A DNA stretch of 64,000 nt, taken from Taudactylus pleione (Eukaryota; Chordata; Amphibia; Anura; Myobatrachidae). The translations under genes and the position numbers were made by a program. How positions within the stretch are numbered: the first letter of the stretch is position 1; every line of letters starts with the position of its first letter. Shown piece by piece: positions 11,200 to 22,980 of this stretch. Location: contig JAUIMM010000003.1 in NCBI GenBank assembly GCA_031769625.1, forward strand, positions 270,501 through 334,500, given 5' to 3'. The notes beneath the pieces are model-generated. The model had not been told where the DNA came from and searched no databases. It saw only the letters and a program-made list of their open reading frames with translations.

Positions 11200-11633
11200 C
11201 AGCCAGCATAGAGACGCCCACTACCGCTATCTCACATCCGTAATGCCTCGCAGTCCTGCGTATACATCGGTAACATCGTCCCTCACGCAGAATTGCAGCA
11301 AGTCTGACCTTACCTCTGACATTGCAACTTTTGGTGCACGCAGTGAGTACTCAAGCTGCGAATGCCATCGCACTGGCTAATTTATGCACGGCCAGGAAAT
11401 GGCTTTCAAACAAACAGGCACGCCTGCGTTTCTCCAACCTCTCCCCCGTCACCACCCCCCAAATGTTGATGTTTCTTCCCTCTGTTTGCGCTGGCTTTGT
11501 ATCGGCATAAGTGATCGCAGTGCGATCGCAATGCTAACTCACGCATGCGTACTGCAGTGCATATACACGCAGTACACACCATCAGCCGATCTGCGTACGC
11601 TGGTGCAATTGCGATCCGTAATTGATCAGGCCC
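11200..11633. mobile_element. MITE family C, left end degraded
   Basis: The right end (GCGATCCGTAATTGATCAGGCCC) matches the family C right terminus at 7475 and 58745. The interior shares CTGCGTATACATCGGTAACAT-like and GCGATCGCAATGC-like segments with other copies. No left terminus is recognisable, so the start is approximate. Confidence 0.65.
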
Positions 11634-12082
11634 AGTGTTCTCATAAACATGGCCTATCCCAATTATACTTCTAAATATGATTATTTTTTTTTCTGTAAAT
11701 GATAAATTGTACCTATATATTACACTATATCGATATGTTCACAGAATTCTGTTGGGCCAATGTATTGCCCTAAACCGGTAAAACGTATCCGCACAATTCA
11801 ATGTTTATTAATCAGATTAATAATTAATAATTTTTTTCCCTACCTGTTGATTGCCCACTGGCGCTGCTGTACCCGCCGGCTTTGCTGCACGTCGCGCATG
11901 ATAACATTTAATATGCGATGGTCAGTCAGCACTTGTGGTTGGGAGGGCGCGGTGGAGAACATACCCTGGACCTCAATGCGCTCATTTGGGATAAACGTGA
12001 ATAAAAGGAGCAGGTAGCGCTAATAAGCAGCGCCACGCGGTAAAGACTCCTGACCTGGCCTTTAGTAATGCTATCAGAATTA
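11634..12082. other. Intervening sequence, no gene seen
   Basis: AT-rich then mixed sequence between two MITEs with only chance reading frames. Confidence 0.4.
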
Positions 12083-12602
12083 GGGCCTGATTCAGACCCA
12101 CTCGCGAGCGGCTGTCCGCTCGCAAGTGGGTCGATGTTATGGACTGAGCATGCGCACGACGGAGGGAGCTCCTTCGTGCGCATGCGCCAGACGCGACGAG
12201 CGAAGGAAAGTCCTTCGCTCGTTGTGTCCGATCAAAGGGGGCGTGCTGTCAATGTTGATTGACAGCACGCCCCCTTTGGTGGGCGTGCCGGGGGCGTGCC
12301 TCCCTGACGGGGGCGTTCCCACGGCAACGCCTCCCGTCAGAAGCCGGCCCACTGACATCACTAGTGATGTCAGTGGGAGTGATTTTGGCTCTGATAGAAA
12401 ACCTCAACCGCAGGCTCCGGCTCGCAAATTCGATGGTCGCGATGGTCTCGACCATCGCGACCATCAAAATGCACGCTCGTATAGCCTGTGGGTGGTGACC
12501 CACAGCTATACGAGCGTCCAGGAGGACGCTCCATGAAAATGGAGCCCGGCCCTCATTCAGAGCGTGCGCTCTGCTCAGAGCGTACGGCTCTGAATGAGGG
12601 CC
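12083..12602. mobile_element. Multi-hairpin MITE family B, copy 1
   Basis: Starts GGGCCTGATTCAGACCCA, ends CTCTGAATGAGGGCC, flanked by perfect TTA duplications (12080-12082, 12603-12605). The interior is a string of separate inverted repeats: 12096-12131, 12149-12187, 12200-12220, 12234-12277 (around GGGGGCGTGCTGTCAA), 12305-12338, 12349-12376 (CACTGACATCACTAGTGATG core), 12432-12465 (GATGGTCGCGATGGT) and 12474-12516, closing with a terminal hairpin 12553-12600. It has no coding capacity. The Harbinger-type TTA target and GGGCC ends suggest the superfamily; the serial-hairpin design is unusual. Other copies are at 19951, 30090, 35285 and 59517. Confidence 0.9.
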
Positions 12603-13143
12603 TTAATCATAACTATTGGGCCTGCCGGTAATACCAGTCGCAGGTTGACTGCCATCAGCTTAAGTGATCATCTTAAGACAGCAGTAACAGGCCCTCGTGT
12701 GGGCCAGGACTAATACGCTGAGCCCAAGGGCCAAATGGCCACAACTCACTTACCATTTATCAATGATATTAAACACCCGTGACATTTTTCGTTTAGTATC
12801 ACTGTGATCCAAACTAAATATTTACTGGTATTTAACAATACTCGGCGAGGTCCTCTGCTGGGCTGCTGGCAGCCTAACGTTGCCAGTGATGGATCTCCAG
12901 TGTTTTGCGCATGACACAGGGACCCGGCACTGCCTGGAAGGCAAGGAAAGGCACCGCCGGGTCTCCAATAAAGATGGCGAGAGCGAAGCTTGACAAACAG
13001 CGGTGATCTTAGATTACCGTTTGTTAAATCCAGAAACCTGGCATAACCCCTTTAGCAGTTATGCATCGTTAAATGATAAATGGGGGCCTTAATTTGGCCA
13101 TCTGTGTGTGTGAGCAATCCTGTGTCCCAGCAGCAGTACCAGC
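12603..13143. other. Intervening sequence, no gene seen
   Basis: Mixed intergenic sequence. Its right edge (13115-13143) carries the CTGTGTCCCAGCAGCAGTAC motif that recurs after the adjacent hAT element, showing a small local duplication. Confidence 0.4.
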
Positions 13144-13420
13144 CAGGGCCGTAGCTAGGGTAGTGCGGCCGGTGCCATCGCACAGGGCACCACAGGTCAG
13201 GGGGCGCTGTTTGGGCCTGTCAAATTTCTGTTTATTATCATTCTTGCTTGTAGCTTCCTCTTATTTCATCCTCAGCATCTCCTGGCCTCCCCTATCATTT
13301 CCTGGCCCTTCCCCATGAAGCCATGGCCCTTTTTTGGTCGCATTATGTCCCTTTGAAAAACGAGGGGGGAGCCAATGCTTTTTTTGGCACAGGGCACCAA
13401 AAAATCTAGTTACGGCTCTG
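13144..13420 (+). mobile_element. hAT-like element family F, 277 bp
   Basis: Begins CAGGGCCGTAGCTAGGG and ends CTAGTTACGGCTCTG, with a perfect 8-bp target duplication GTACCAGC (13136-13143 and 13421-13428). A reverse-orientation relative occupies 62284-63353. There is no transposase coding sequence. Confidence 0.92.
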
Positions 13421-13747
13421 GTACCAGCTCCTGTGTCCCAGCAGCAGTACCAGCTCATGTGTGGCTAGTATCAGACACCAGGGTAAACTGGACTTGTGCT
13501 TATTTTAGACACTATTTATTTGGGGCACTACAAAGTATTTGGATCCATGGAGAAGCAGCCTGCACACATACTGTTCCCAGATTGGATCTGTGATACAAGT
13601 TATAGACCATAACCCACAGTAGTCAATAAGATATCAGCTCCCATTAGTCTCCTGTAGGTCAGACTAGTGAAAGATAATGTCTGATTGGCCACCATGAGTT
13701 ACAGAACCTCCCCTGGCTTTTTTGCACCATGTCATCTAATAGGCTAT

Positions 13748-14585
13748 GGCCCGTATTCAATTTGGAGCGAAAAGTCTGAGGCCGGGCTTTTCGCCGTCAT
13801 CGGAGGTTTTGCCTACTAAAAAAGTATCACGTGCGTCCCCGCGTATCCCCGTATTCAATTCCAAATTGGCAAAAACGGGACCCGGCGAAAATGAAATGAG
13901 TAGGAAAAAATGTAATTTTGGGGGAAATCAGCCTGACACCCCCAAAAGATGCTCTGACATGGGGGTTCACTATGGGTACCCCCGAATAGCCCTGCTAAAG
14001 GTATTTGGGGTTTTTAAATGGTCTCAACAGGAGCTATTTAGCGTCTTTGAGCAAGTGGTGAAGAATAGCATGTTGCAACTTTTTATTTTTTTAGAAAATA
14101 AGTAGTCTCATCAAATTTGGGGTACATGAAAATGGGTGCAAGCATATTTAAAAATGGCTAAAGTCAAGCATTAAATAGCGCCAAAAACACACCTTCAGCA
14201 AACACCTGCAATAAAAAAAACACCTCCCCCCATACTTGCAGACCCCCCAAAGGCTATTTCGCTACTTTCTGAATTTGTACCCCCGCCTTGAATATTTTCG
14301 CCCATGTTTTCAAAGTGCCTTTTTGGGGTGTCCTTTGTGGTTTTTTGTTTTTTTTTACACAATTTGCATCAAGGGGGGTGTACAAAGGGTACAGGGTGGT
14401 CTCTGCATCTCTTCACCCCAGAACCCCAATTCTACACTTATTTGCCTATTACTTTGTATTGTGTTTTCGTACAGGTGAAAAGATGCTGAAATTGAATACG
14501 GGGATAAATGAAATCAGCGAAAATTATGTCATTGGCGAAAATTTTTTGCCGAAAACGGCTTTTTGCTCCAAATTGAATACGGCCC
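13748..14585. mobile_element. Long inverted-repeat MITE, 838 bp
   Basis: Left terminus GGCCCGTATTCAATTTGGAG and right terminus CTCCAAATTGAATACGGCCC are near-perfect inverted repeats flanked by TAT on both sides (13745-13747, 14586-14588). The inverted match continues inward with a GCGAAAAG-type segment. The interior is AT-rich, with chance frames only. The 3-bp A/T duplication again fits PIF/Harbinger. Confidence 0.85.
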
Positions 14586-15523
14586 TATATTGGAAAATGC
14601 TCCACCAATGTGAACTCTTAAATACTGCACACATATTACACCATAACCACAAATGTAGCTTAGATCTTAAAAGCTTAATACAAATTTGCTGCATTGCTAC
14701 AGAAGTGAATAACTGCAATGTGGGTCCCCGAGTATACAGCCAGATCTGTAAATAACGACGGACACTTCAATGTCTCTGCTAGTCTTCCTCCCACTGTGAG
14801 CGTCGATACAGCTTGAATAGATGTAATAATAGATCATTGATCTCTATGTAAACGCGGAGCTGGCTCACACTGAGCCTTTGTGAGCGCTGTCCGCACGTCA
14901 AACGCTTTTTATTCTGGTTTTTTTTTCGGTTAAAGTGCTCACAACTGGCATAAAAGTCAGTGTGTATGGAAGACATGATCAGTGAAAGCAACAGCCGAAG
15001 AATTGGAGCACACCAATGTCTATGCACATTCACAGATAGACCGGAGGAGGGGAGGTCAAGGGTCTGGTTTAGAGTTCTGCGTTTTGCGGTCGGATCATGC
15101 CGTATCCAGCAACTGCGTATGCGTCGGAGCCATGTGCGCGGCTTTTAGAGCCGTTTGGATCTCAGTCGCATTTAACTTACGGCAGAATTGGCGTAACCAT
15201 GCGGCAAAGTGGTATTCGCACGTAGGACATGCGTGGGCGTCTAGACGGAATTGCGCACTATTCAGAGTAGAATTCACGGAGAGATCTGCCTGATCCCTTG
15301 TGGATCTCTTGCACCAAGATCCACATTTATTTGAGAGCAGGCAATGCGGCCACATCTGTGACTCAGAACCAGAACCTAAGGTGCCTATGATGCCCGCTGC
15401 GATCCCTTCACTCCCGCTGGCAGCCACATCCCCCATACATTTCTATGGGGGATGTCATGCCGCCGGATTTACCAACTTCTGGAATGTGATGCATTCCGGA
15501 GATTGGACCCCGCAGCTAACGCC
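14586..15523. other. Intervening sequence, possible diverged MITE
   Basis: No gene seen. From about 15060 to 15300 the sequence has the CG-rich style of family C (for example ATGCGTCGGAGCCATGTGCG), which suggests an old diverged copy into which the neighbouring hAT element inserted. Termini are not clear. Confidence 0.35.
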
Positions 15524-15531
15524 ATCTGAAG

Positions 15532-15893
15532 CAGGGGCGTATCTATAATGGGTGCAGGGTCTGCAAAGAACACGGGCCCCTGGGTCCAGGGGGGCCCCGC
15601 ACCGCACACCCTGCACCCATAATATTACCTCTCCGGAGTCCCACGTCGGCGCGGGCGTCCGGCGCTATAAAACGACTGGAAAATGGCCACGGTGGCCATT
15701 TTCCCATAGTTTGCGCATGCGCAGTACAGGGAAAATGGCCGTGGCAGACACTATAGACTCTGGGCACACTCTAGTGCCCAGAGTCTATGACTCTGGCACT
15801 GGCCATGCACAGCTCAGTGCGCTGCAGGGCGGAGAGGAGGGGGCCCGTGTTGGAGACTGCACACGGGCCCCTTCCTCTCTAGAAACGCCCCTG
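15532..15893. mobile_element. hAT-like element, 362 bp
   Basis: Begins CAGGGGCGTATCT and ends AGAAACGCCCCTG, bounded by a perfect 8-bp target duplication ATCTGAAG (15524-15531, 15894-15901). The interior contains an inverted pair around CGTGGCCATTTTCC and repeated CGGGCCCC segments. Non-coding. Confidence 0.93.
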
Positions 15894-17979
15894 ATCTGAA
15901 GATCTACACATCGCAAAACTAACCGGGAGAGGGTTCCATAGGAACCCTCCTCCGGCATTGGCAGGCGCGTAAAGTCATGCCCAGATCGCATTGCAAATGA
16001 AATCCTTCACAAATGGGCCCCTTAATGCGCAAAATAGACCCCAAAGCTCTGTTTTGCAATTATAACACCTATCAAACATCTAATTGGTTACTAGAGACAC
16101 TAACTGGAACAGTTTCTAGCATTTACCCCAGCCCAGCCCCCACTTCAGCGTCATGTCAGCAGTAGTCATGTCATATAGTAGTATATTCATGCGTTGGTGG
16201 GGTGGGGGGCTTGTGTACACAAATAACTCAGTACGCCTGACCCACAGACTGCGCAAAGATGGAAAAGCTGTGAGAAAGAGGCTCCCTGCTAAAGAGTGTA
16301 TCTAACAAACAATTAAATGAGGTTTTGCATCAGCGTCCCCTGGACACAGACTAGGCAGAGCAGGGAATGTAAGGTGCAGGCAATTTGTGATACAGAAAAG
16401 GGAGGAGTGGTTAGTGGGTATATAAAAAAAGCAGATATCTCTTTAAGCCGAGAACAACAGTAAAACATCAGAAGTATTGAAGCCACTTTTGTTTGGCAAT
16501 GAAGCATACTGGGCCTCGGATAGATCCAGCCAAATACAATAAGCAAATCCAATTATTTAACTGCCATTGAGAATAAAAGGGAGTAATGTGATTTCTGTAC
16601 TGAATGCGTCTGTTAGCAGCCACTTCGTGTTGTACAGCACTGCCATCATCTGGCCACGGGGAGTACTGCAGCCCTTGTTACAGATGTGAATTTTACACGC
16701 TCATGGGGGACATCTCTAGGGTTTCAGAAATATTTGGCCAATGAAAAACTATATGAGGGGAAAAAAAAACCCATTGCTATTGGGTTCTGGCCCTGTCAAA
16801 AACTTAGAGACTGAATAACGGGAAATGTCTGCTGTAGTCACATGGAAATGTGTTTAATTAAAAAATATATACTGTAATTGTATAATAGTAGTTGGCGCTA
16901 ATCCTGTTCTCTGACGAACTCTGGATGTAATTGTACATACTGCCCAGCTAGCGCGCCATCCTTTACTTACAGCGCTTCAAACACCAAAAGACTGACTTTA
17001 GTGATAATTCACCCCCTTCCCTTTTCAAGGTATCCCTACAAAACCCAGATTAACCTCGTGTATCAATGCCTATTTCCTTATAGACAGTAAGCTTGCGAGC
17101 AGGGCCCTCTTACCTCTTTGACTGTTATTACCTAGTTTTGTTTTATGACTATTTTGTTCCCAATTGTAAAACTCACGGTTCTCCATAGTTCAATAGCTGT
17201 TGATGGGCCATGGTTGGTCTAAGCCTGTTCTGCACTGTCAATCGTGTGCTCATTTAGCATTTTATTAATTACATAGGCATAGTCCTAGATTATCCATCTG
17301 TCAGCCTATGCTCTCGTCTGGGGCCCAGGGGTCACAGAGGGGCCCGGATTACGCTAAACCTGTTATGTGTTTATTATTGTTATTATTATTATAGCAGAAT
17401 GGAAGGGCCCAAACCAGAATCTTGCCTATGGCCTCAGTGTGCCTAAAGGCGCGTATCCACTAGACGAGAAAAATGAGCAATTGAACGATTAAGACATCGT
17501 TCAATCGTTCATTAATCGTTCATCAATCGTGGAGTAAAATGCCGTCAACGACCAGCAATGCGCGTTTCCCAATCTTCTGTGTGCCCTATACAGATGCCTC
17601 TCTTGCCTCCCACAGTACAGACCCCTCAGATGGGGGCACCCTATAGAAATACTCAGTACAGTACAGCCTGTCTGTTTATACACCTCCGAGCACACCTTCT
17701 GCGCCTGCAAACTGTGAGGGCAGAGGAGGAGGATGGAGCCTCTTCCAATAGGTAGGGGGAGGCTAACATTGTCTGCGATGTGCTCTGTTGCTGCTGCGTT
17801 AGAGGCTTAATAAATAGCCTCTGTAATTAATTCAGTAATTAAATCATGGTTTCCGCATGATTACCAGGGCAAAGTGTGTCTAAATAGATTACAAAGAAAA
17901 CAGATGTACTTCAAAAATGTGCATTTGTGCCACCCAAAAAATAAATCAATTATTGTTCTTTTTATCAGCTTGGAAATGA
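15894..17979. other. Intergenic interval with repeat tails
   Basis: No gene seen. At 17075-17170 the stretch TAGACAGTAAGCTTGCGAGC through TTTTGTTCCCAATTGTAAA matches a widespread frog interspersed-repeat tail. A fragment near 17450-17580 resembles the 9110-9427 MITE (TATCCACTAGACGA end, GGAGTAAAATGCCGTCAACG). The rest has no recognisable family. Confidence 0.4.
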
Positions 17980-18577
17980 GGGCCTGATTCAGAGCCGGAC
18001 GCTATTTGCGCTCGCTCGTTCAGAAAAAGGGTCCGGCTATTTAAATTGAGCGCTGGCTCTTTGCGGTCTGTTGACGCCTCTATGTCTGAGCGAGTGAACG
18101 CAACATGCGCTCGCTATTTTGTAAAGACGCCCCCTGGCCGTTCGCATCATACGTCATCTCCGCTATTTATTAGATTAATCGAGTACATCGAAAGACGTCT
18201 GAACTGCTCGCAGTGCTTGTGGTTGGATTTTCCTACCGCAATCATGCGAACAGTTCAGGCTAAGAAACAACCAAGTGACGTGGCTGATGACGCTGCTTTG
18301 TTAATTATGCACACCCTTAAAACGCCCGTTTTGACCGTTTGGCACGCCTGCGTTCGGATCTCCACTCCCCGTTTTCAAGCAGCTTCCCCTGTTACCACCC
18401 ACATACGCCTCATCCTGTCACTCAAATTAGCAGCCACTCGCAATTTTGCGAACACACGTTATCCGACCGCACTGACTGGTTGGCGCATGCGCATTACGAC
18501 CCATATGCATGCGCAGATGTGCGAACATCGCTCGGAGCGAACGAGCGGCCGCTTACGAGCGGCTCTGAATCAGGCCC
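17980..18577. mobile_element. Harbinger-like MITE family A, copy 2
   Basis: Full-length 598-bp copy with perfect GGGCCTGATTCAGAGCCG / CGGCTCTGAATCAGGCCC termini, flanked by TGA and TCA. The interior is collinear with the copies at 5685, 21785 and 56259. It ends 11 bp before the hAT element at 18589. Confidence 0.9.
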
Positions 18578-18588
18578 TCAATCCCTAG

Positions 18589-18982
18589 CAGCGGGCGGCT
18601 CCTACCCTCTTAGATGAGAGGGGCCGCCGACAATAAACACTCACCCGGCTAGCTTCTCCTGGCGGGGTCCCGGCGTATGCACCCTAGCGGCGGAGCGCAG
18701 CGTATGCACATATCACCGGCTTCCAAGGGGCTGCATCGTCTGCAGCCCCAAGGAGCTGGGTAGGGCTGGTGGAAAGGCAGAGAAGTGGATGCTAAGAGCA
18801 GCAGGGACTGGCAGGAGACAACTCCCCCTGGGGCTGCCTGTTGTGTTGTATATGTGACTGGCAGGTGGCGCTTACAATAGGAAGCCAGTCACGGACTGCA
18901 CTGATGCACTGACTGCACTGACTGCACTGAGATGGTGCATATTACTGTGCAGGCTGCAGCCCCGAGGCAGAATCCGCCACTG
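18589..18982. mobile_element. hAT-like element, 394 bp
   Basis: Begins CAGCGGGCGGCTCCT and ends AGAATCCGCCACTG, bounded by a perfect 8-bp duplication ATCCCTAG (18581-18588, 18983-18990). The right end is the common hAT terminus CAGTGGCGGATTC in reverse. A short CACTGACTGCACTGACTG repeat lies near 18905-18930. Non-coding. Confidence 0.93.
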
Positions 18983-19343
18983 ATCCCTAGTATAGTGCTC
19001 AACTAACTGACATAGAGAAACGCTTTTACGTGTAGTGTACAAAGACTAGCATTGTACTTTATGAGGAGGCCCGATCGGTAGTAGAAAGGGGGAGGGGGCT
19101 TGAACTGCACACCCTAATTTTAACCATAAGAGGTGCTACCATGCTGAGACTTGTAGTACAACGCAGGGAACAGGAAATCAAAATAATCCCAATAAACTCT
19201 ACAATCAATAATTGAGGGTATTAGTACATGTTTGGTCAAAAATGTTTGCCCATCCCCCGCGTCAAGGTGATCCCCATAACATGGGACCCTAACATCCCTC
19301 ATACTAACACATGATGTCAATTTATCCAGGACTTACCTATAAT

Positions 19344-19717
19344 CAGGGGCGCCGAGAGGGGGGGGAGCAGGTACAGATCACCGGGGCCCGGGCTTCCTGA
19401 GGGGCTCGGCGGGGGCCCGGGTCCGGCGCTGCTCCCCCTCCCTCACAGCAGCCCAGCACACAGCGTGTGCTGAGCTGCAGTGGAGACTGCTCGTGGTTGC
19501 TGAGCAGCAGTCTCCTATGCCTGTGGGGAGGAGCGATCACACTGATCGCGCCCCCCCTGGCTTTGATCAGGGCTGGGGGGGCCCAGAGCGCCTCCTCCCC
19601 AGCGCGCAGCGCCGCAGCTGCAAAACTTTTTTTTTTGGGAAGGGGGCATGACCACGCCTCCCGCGATTAGGCCACACCCCCTATTACCCAGGGCCACCGC
19701 GGCTCTCAGCGGGCCTG
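19344..19717 (+). mobile_element. hAT-like element family D, copy 1
   Basis: Starts CAGGGGCGCCGAGAG and ends CTCTCAGCGGGCCTG, with an 8-bp target duplication CCTATAAT / CCTATAGT (19336-19343, 19718-19725; one mismatch). Very GC-rich, with GGGCCCGGG and CAGCACACAGCGTGTGCTGAG segments. The reverse-oriented sister copy is at 29300-29633. Confidence 0.9.
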
Positions 19718-19950
19718 CCTATAGTAGCTCTCGTTCTAATGTAGACAGCAATGTACGAACCTTGGCTGATTAAAACCACCTAAGGGCAGATGAGAGTGGT
19801 GCTAATTCGTAGCAGAAGGAGTCTCAGCTTTCAAGTGTACAATATATACACAAATATAGTGGAATGGATGTACAAAGAACCTCACATATACTCCATGTTA
19901 GTTGTAGAGTTTATTAGGATTATTTTGATTATCATTGTTCTTAGTACTGA

Positions 19951-20480
19951 GGGCCTGATTCAGACCCGCTCGCGAGCGGGTCGATGGTGGCCCAGTGCAC
20001 ATGCGCACGACGGAGCCGGCTCCGTCGTGCGCATGCGCGAGACCCGGATAGCAACGGGCAAACCGTCACTCCAGGTCTCGTACCAAAGGGGGCGTGCTGC
20101 CGATGTTGAGTGACAGCACGCCCCCTTTGGTGGGCGGGGCGGGGGAGTGGCTACCCAAACGGAGGCGTTCCCATGTGAACGCCTCCGTTTGGGGGCGGCC
20201 CCACTGACACACTAGTGATGTCAGTGGGGCCGGCTCCAGACGGTAGGCGTTCCCATGGGAACGTCTCCGTCTGGCAGGCACGCCCACCAAAGGGGGCGTG
20301 CTGTCAATCAACATCGACAGCACGTCCCCTTTGGTGCAAGACCCTGAGCGACAGCTTAGCTGTCGCAGTCCGGGTCTCGCGCATGCGCACGACGGAGCTC
20401 CCTCCGTCGTGCGCATGCGCAGTGGGGGAACATCGACCCGTTTGCGAGCATCCTTTGCTCGCAAACGGGTCTATATGACC
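19951..20480. mobile_element. Multi-hairpin MITE family B, copy 2
   Basis: Left end GGGCCTGATTCAGACCCG after TGA. The right end is decayed (GGTCTATATGACC in place of GGTCTGAATCAGGCC). The interior repeats the family B hairpins: the TGCGCACGACGGAGC palindrome, GGGGGCGTGCTG, ACGGAGGCGTTCCCATG and ACTAGTGATGTCAGTGGG. It contains two copies of the GGGGGCGTGCTG hairpin, so it differs from copy 1 in hairpin number. Confidence 0.85.
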
Positions 20481-20640
20481 CCCTATGATAGGTAAGTCCT
20501 GGATAAATTTATATAATGTGTTAGTATTATTAGGGACCCATCTTATGGGGTTCACCTTGATGCGGTAAATGGCCAAACATGTACTTAGAAACTCAATTAT
20601 ACTCCATGTTAATTGTAGAGTTTATTAGGACAATCGGAAG

Positions 20641-21784
20641 CAAGGAAGGAAAGGTCATTATCAAATACAGAAAGATGGATAACGAAATACACAATACCAA
20701 CTAACACTTACAGCACGCCAGCTGATTTGGGGCAGTTTAGGAAAACGTTTTTGTTCTGCGTACTGCAAATTGCTTCCATAGGAGCCTGAATCAGAGAAAT
20801 AAGCTACGCCGACGTTTTCTCAGCTGAGCGATTATCGTCCGCCTGCGTCAAACTCCATTACCACAGTCACAAGCCGCAAGTTTTTACTCGCAGAATGATT
20901 GACAGTTAAGGGACGTTGGTGGAGGTAACTGTGTGTGCCGCCAAAAAATACAACTGCGTCGCAACTGTTTCAAGGGCATCTCGCCGCCTGCATCGGGCGA
21001 TCCCATACACACAAAACATGGCTCCGGCATCTCAGTTCAGGAAGCCATTCTGCGCAACCATAGAGTCACGGGGGGTGGGCGATTACCGAAGGATCTGCGT
21101 ATGCGGCTGAGTGCCAGTAAGGAGTTTATTGGAGTTGCGATGGCGCCTGTGGGCGTCTCAGTACCAATCCCGGCGTCTGAGACATTAGCATATTTTCACA
21201 ATCGCAGTATAAGTATAAAGCTCATAGATTGTAAAGCGCAACGGAATTTGCTGGTGCTATATAAGTAGCTCATTATAATAATAATATATTTTTTATTTAA
21301 ATAAAGTTTCTGTCATTTATAAGGATTCTAAATCGAAATTAATTGTTGTGTCAATGCATTGCTAAGCGTTTAATACGACTACCCATGGACATGATGACTG
21401 GTGTATAGCTAAATTATTGATCCAGATTCCTACCTCCCATTTAGAGCAATTGTATTTTGTTTTTTGTTTTTTTGTTTTTCTGGATGAACAACCCCACAAA
21501 AGAGAAACCTTAAACTGCACAGGAAACCCGAGAGGGTATTTGCAGCAGTCTTAGAAGTGTTACACTGGTCCCCTGCACTAGACAGCTTGCAGCCGGTCCT
21601 GGATTCTCAGGGGGAGGTTGGAGGTGTCTGGTGCAAAGTGCTGACCGCTTGCAATCTGTTGGGAGCTGGGAGAGAGGAAGGAGGAGGCTGGGCTCTGAGA
21701 GCGGGCACCCTGCTGGCACATCCCAAAACATGACTGCTCCTTACTTATAAAGCTCCTACACCCTCTGACAGAATATGGCACTTT
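20641..21784. other. Intergenic interval with repeat remnants
   Basis: No gene seen. 20780-21120 has a CG-rich, family C-like style starting GAGCCTGAATCAGAG, suggesting a decayed MITE. 21225-21265 (TAAAGCGCAACGGAATTTGC, GGTGCTATATAAGTA) is the tail of a common amphibian interspersed repeat. Confidence 0.4.
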
Positions 21785-22383
21785 GGGCCTGATTCAGAGC
21801 CGGACGCTATTTGCGCTCGCTCGTTTAGAAAAAAGGGGTGGCTATTCAAATGAACCGTTCGCTCTTTGCGGTCTGTTCACGCCTCTATGCCTGAACGAGC
21901 GAACAAAACTTGCGGTCGTTTTTTGGGAAACTACGCCCCCTGGCCGCTCGCATCCTACGTCATGTCCGCTATTTATTAGATTAATCGAGTACATCGACCA
22001 GCGTATGAACTGCTCGCTATTCTTGTGGTTGGTTTTTCCTACCGCAATCTTGCGAGCAGTTATGACTATAAAATAACCCAGTGACGTGGTCAATGACGCT
22101 GCTGTATTAATTATGAACACCTATAAAACGCCTGTTTTGACCTTTAAGCACGCCTGCGTTCTGATCTCCACTCCCCGTTTTCAAGCACCTTCCCCTGTTA
22201 CCACCCACATACGCCTCCTCCTGTCACTCAAAATAGCAGGCATTCGCTATATAGCGAACAAGCGATTTTCGGCCGCACTGACTGGTTCGCGCATGCGTAT
22301 CACGATCCGTACGCATGCGCAGTTGTGCAAACATCGCTCGGAACGAACGAGCGGCCGCTTACGAGCGGCTCTGAATCAGGCCC
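21785..22383. mobile_element. Harbinger-like MITE family A, copy 3
   Basis: Perfect family A termini, 599 bp, 3-bp duplication TTT on both sides (21782-21784, 22384-22386). The interior is very close to the copy at 56259-56835, including AAACTTGCGGTCGTTTTTTG and GAGTACATCGACCAGCGTAT, which suggests a relatively recent common source. Confidence 0.92.
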
Positions 22384-22980
22384 TTTGTTTTGACTTGAAT
22401 AATTAACAGACTGTTAGTTTAAGCAGAGGCTGGCAACCGATAGCTCCCCAGGTATTGTGGAACTACAAATACAAGCATGCCGGCAGTTATTGGAGCAGCT
22501 AAAGCCTATGCCTAAATTATACAGATAGGCAGGTGATTGTCTGTTTGTGCCCGCAGCTTGCCAGGTAAATATTAAGATATTCTAGTTTCAGACTTAAAAC
22601 CCTGAAATAAATCTGGAACTGGATTTATTACTCTCTGCAGAGATTTCTACAGGAATTCTGCGTCCTCAGATAATTTCATATAGGAAACTCTGCCAGCGAG
22701 AATATTAAATAATGTATCTATATTTTAGAATAAGGAATGGATAGCGTTGGCATCAGTAAAAAAAAACATTACTGTGAGCATAAATCTCCTTAAAATACAA
22801 GCGATCCATATAAATCATTAAAATTACAAATTATTTAATGTATGTACATTTATAAAGAAAAATATTATTTTAGTAAAGAAAGAATAAACTAATGTAGCAA
22901 GAGGGAGAACTTGGCTGTTTTTGGTTTTAGCTGCAGATTTCTCATACAAAACAAAGAATGATTTGAAAAGACATAAATAT
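22384..22980. other. Intergenic interval
   Basis: AT-rich, no gene seen. 22425-22480 (GGTATTGTGGAACTACAAAT and following) resembles a widespread short repeat containing GTTGTGGAACTACAA; similar fragments are at 44780, 48750 and 52410. Confidence 0.4.

Larger units (their letters stand above)
19178..20640. mobile_element. Foldback element with ~160-bp arms, host of two insertions
   Basis: The left arm (about 19178-19343) and right arm (about 20481-20640) are inverted, diverged copies of each other. Matching landmarks are AATAAACTCTACAAT, TAGTACATGTTTGGTC, ATACTAACAC and TTTATCCAGGACTTACCTAT. A third copy of the arm tip (CTCCATGTTAGTTGTAGAGT) lies inside at about 19889-19915. A hAT-like element (19344-19717) and a family B MITE (19951-20480) lie between the arms, immediately next to them. 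The original element is either a foldback transposon or the product of nested inverted insertions. Confidence 0.65.

Noticed and set aside
12126..12536. 136-codon open frame
   Set aside because: Lies wholly in the palindromic family B MITE, with overlapping frames on both strands because of CG-rich hairpins.
13746..14105. 119-codon open frame
   Set aside because: Lies within an inverted-repeat MITE and has no recognisable domain.
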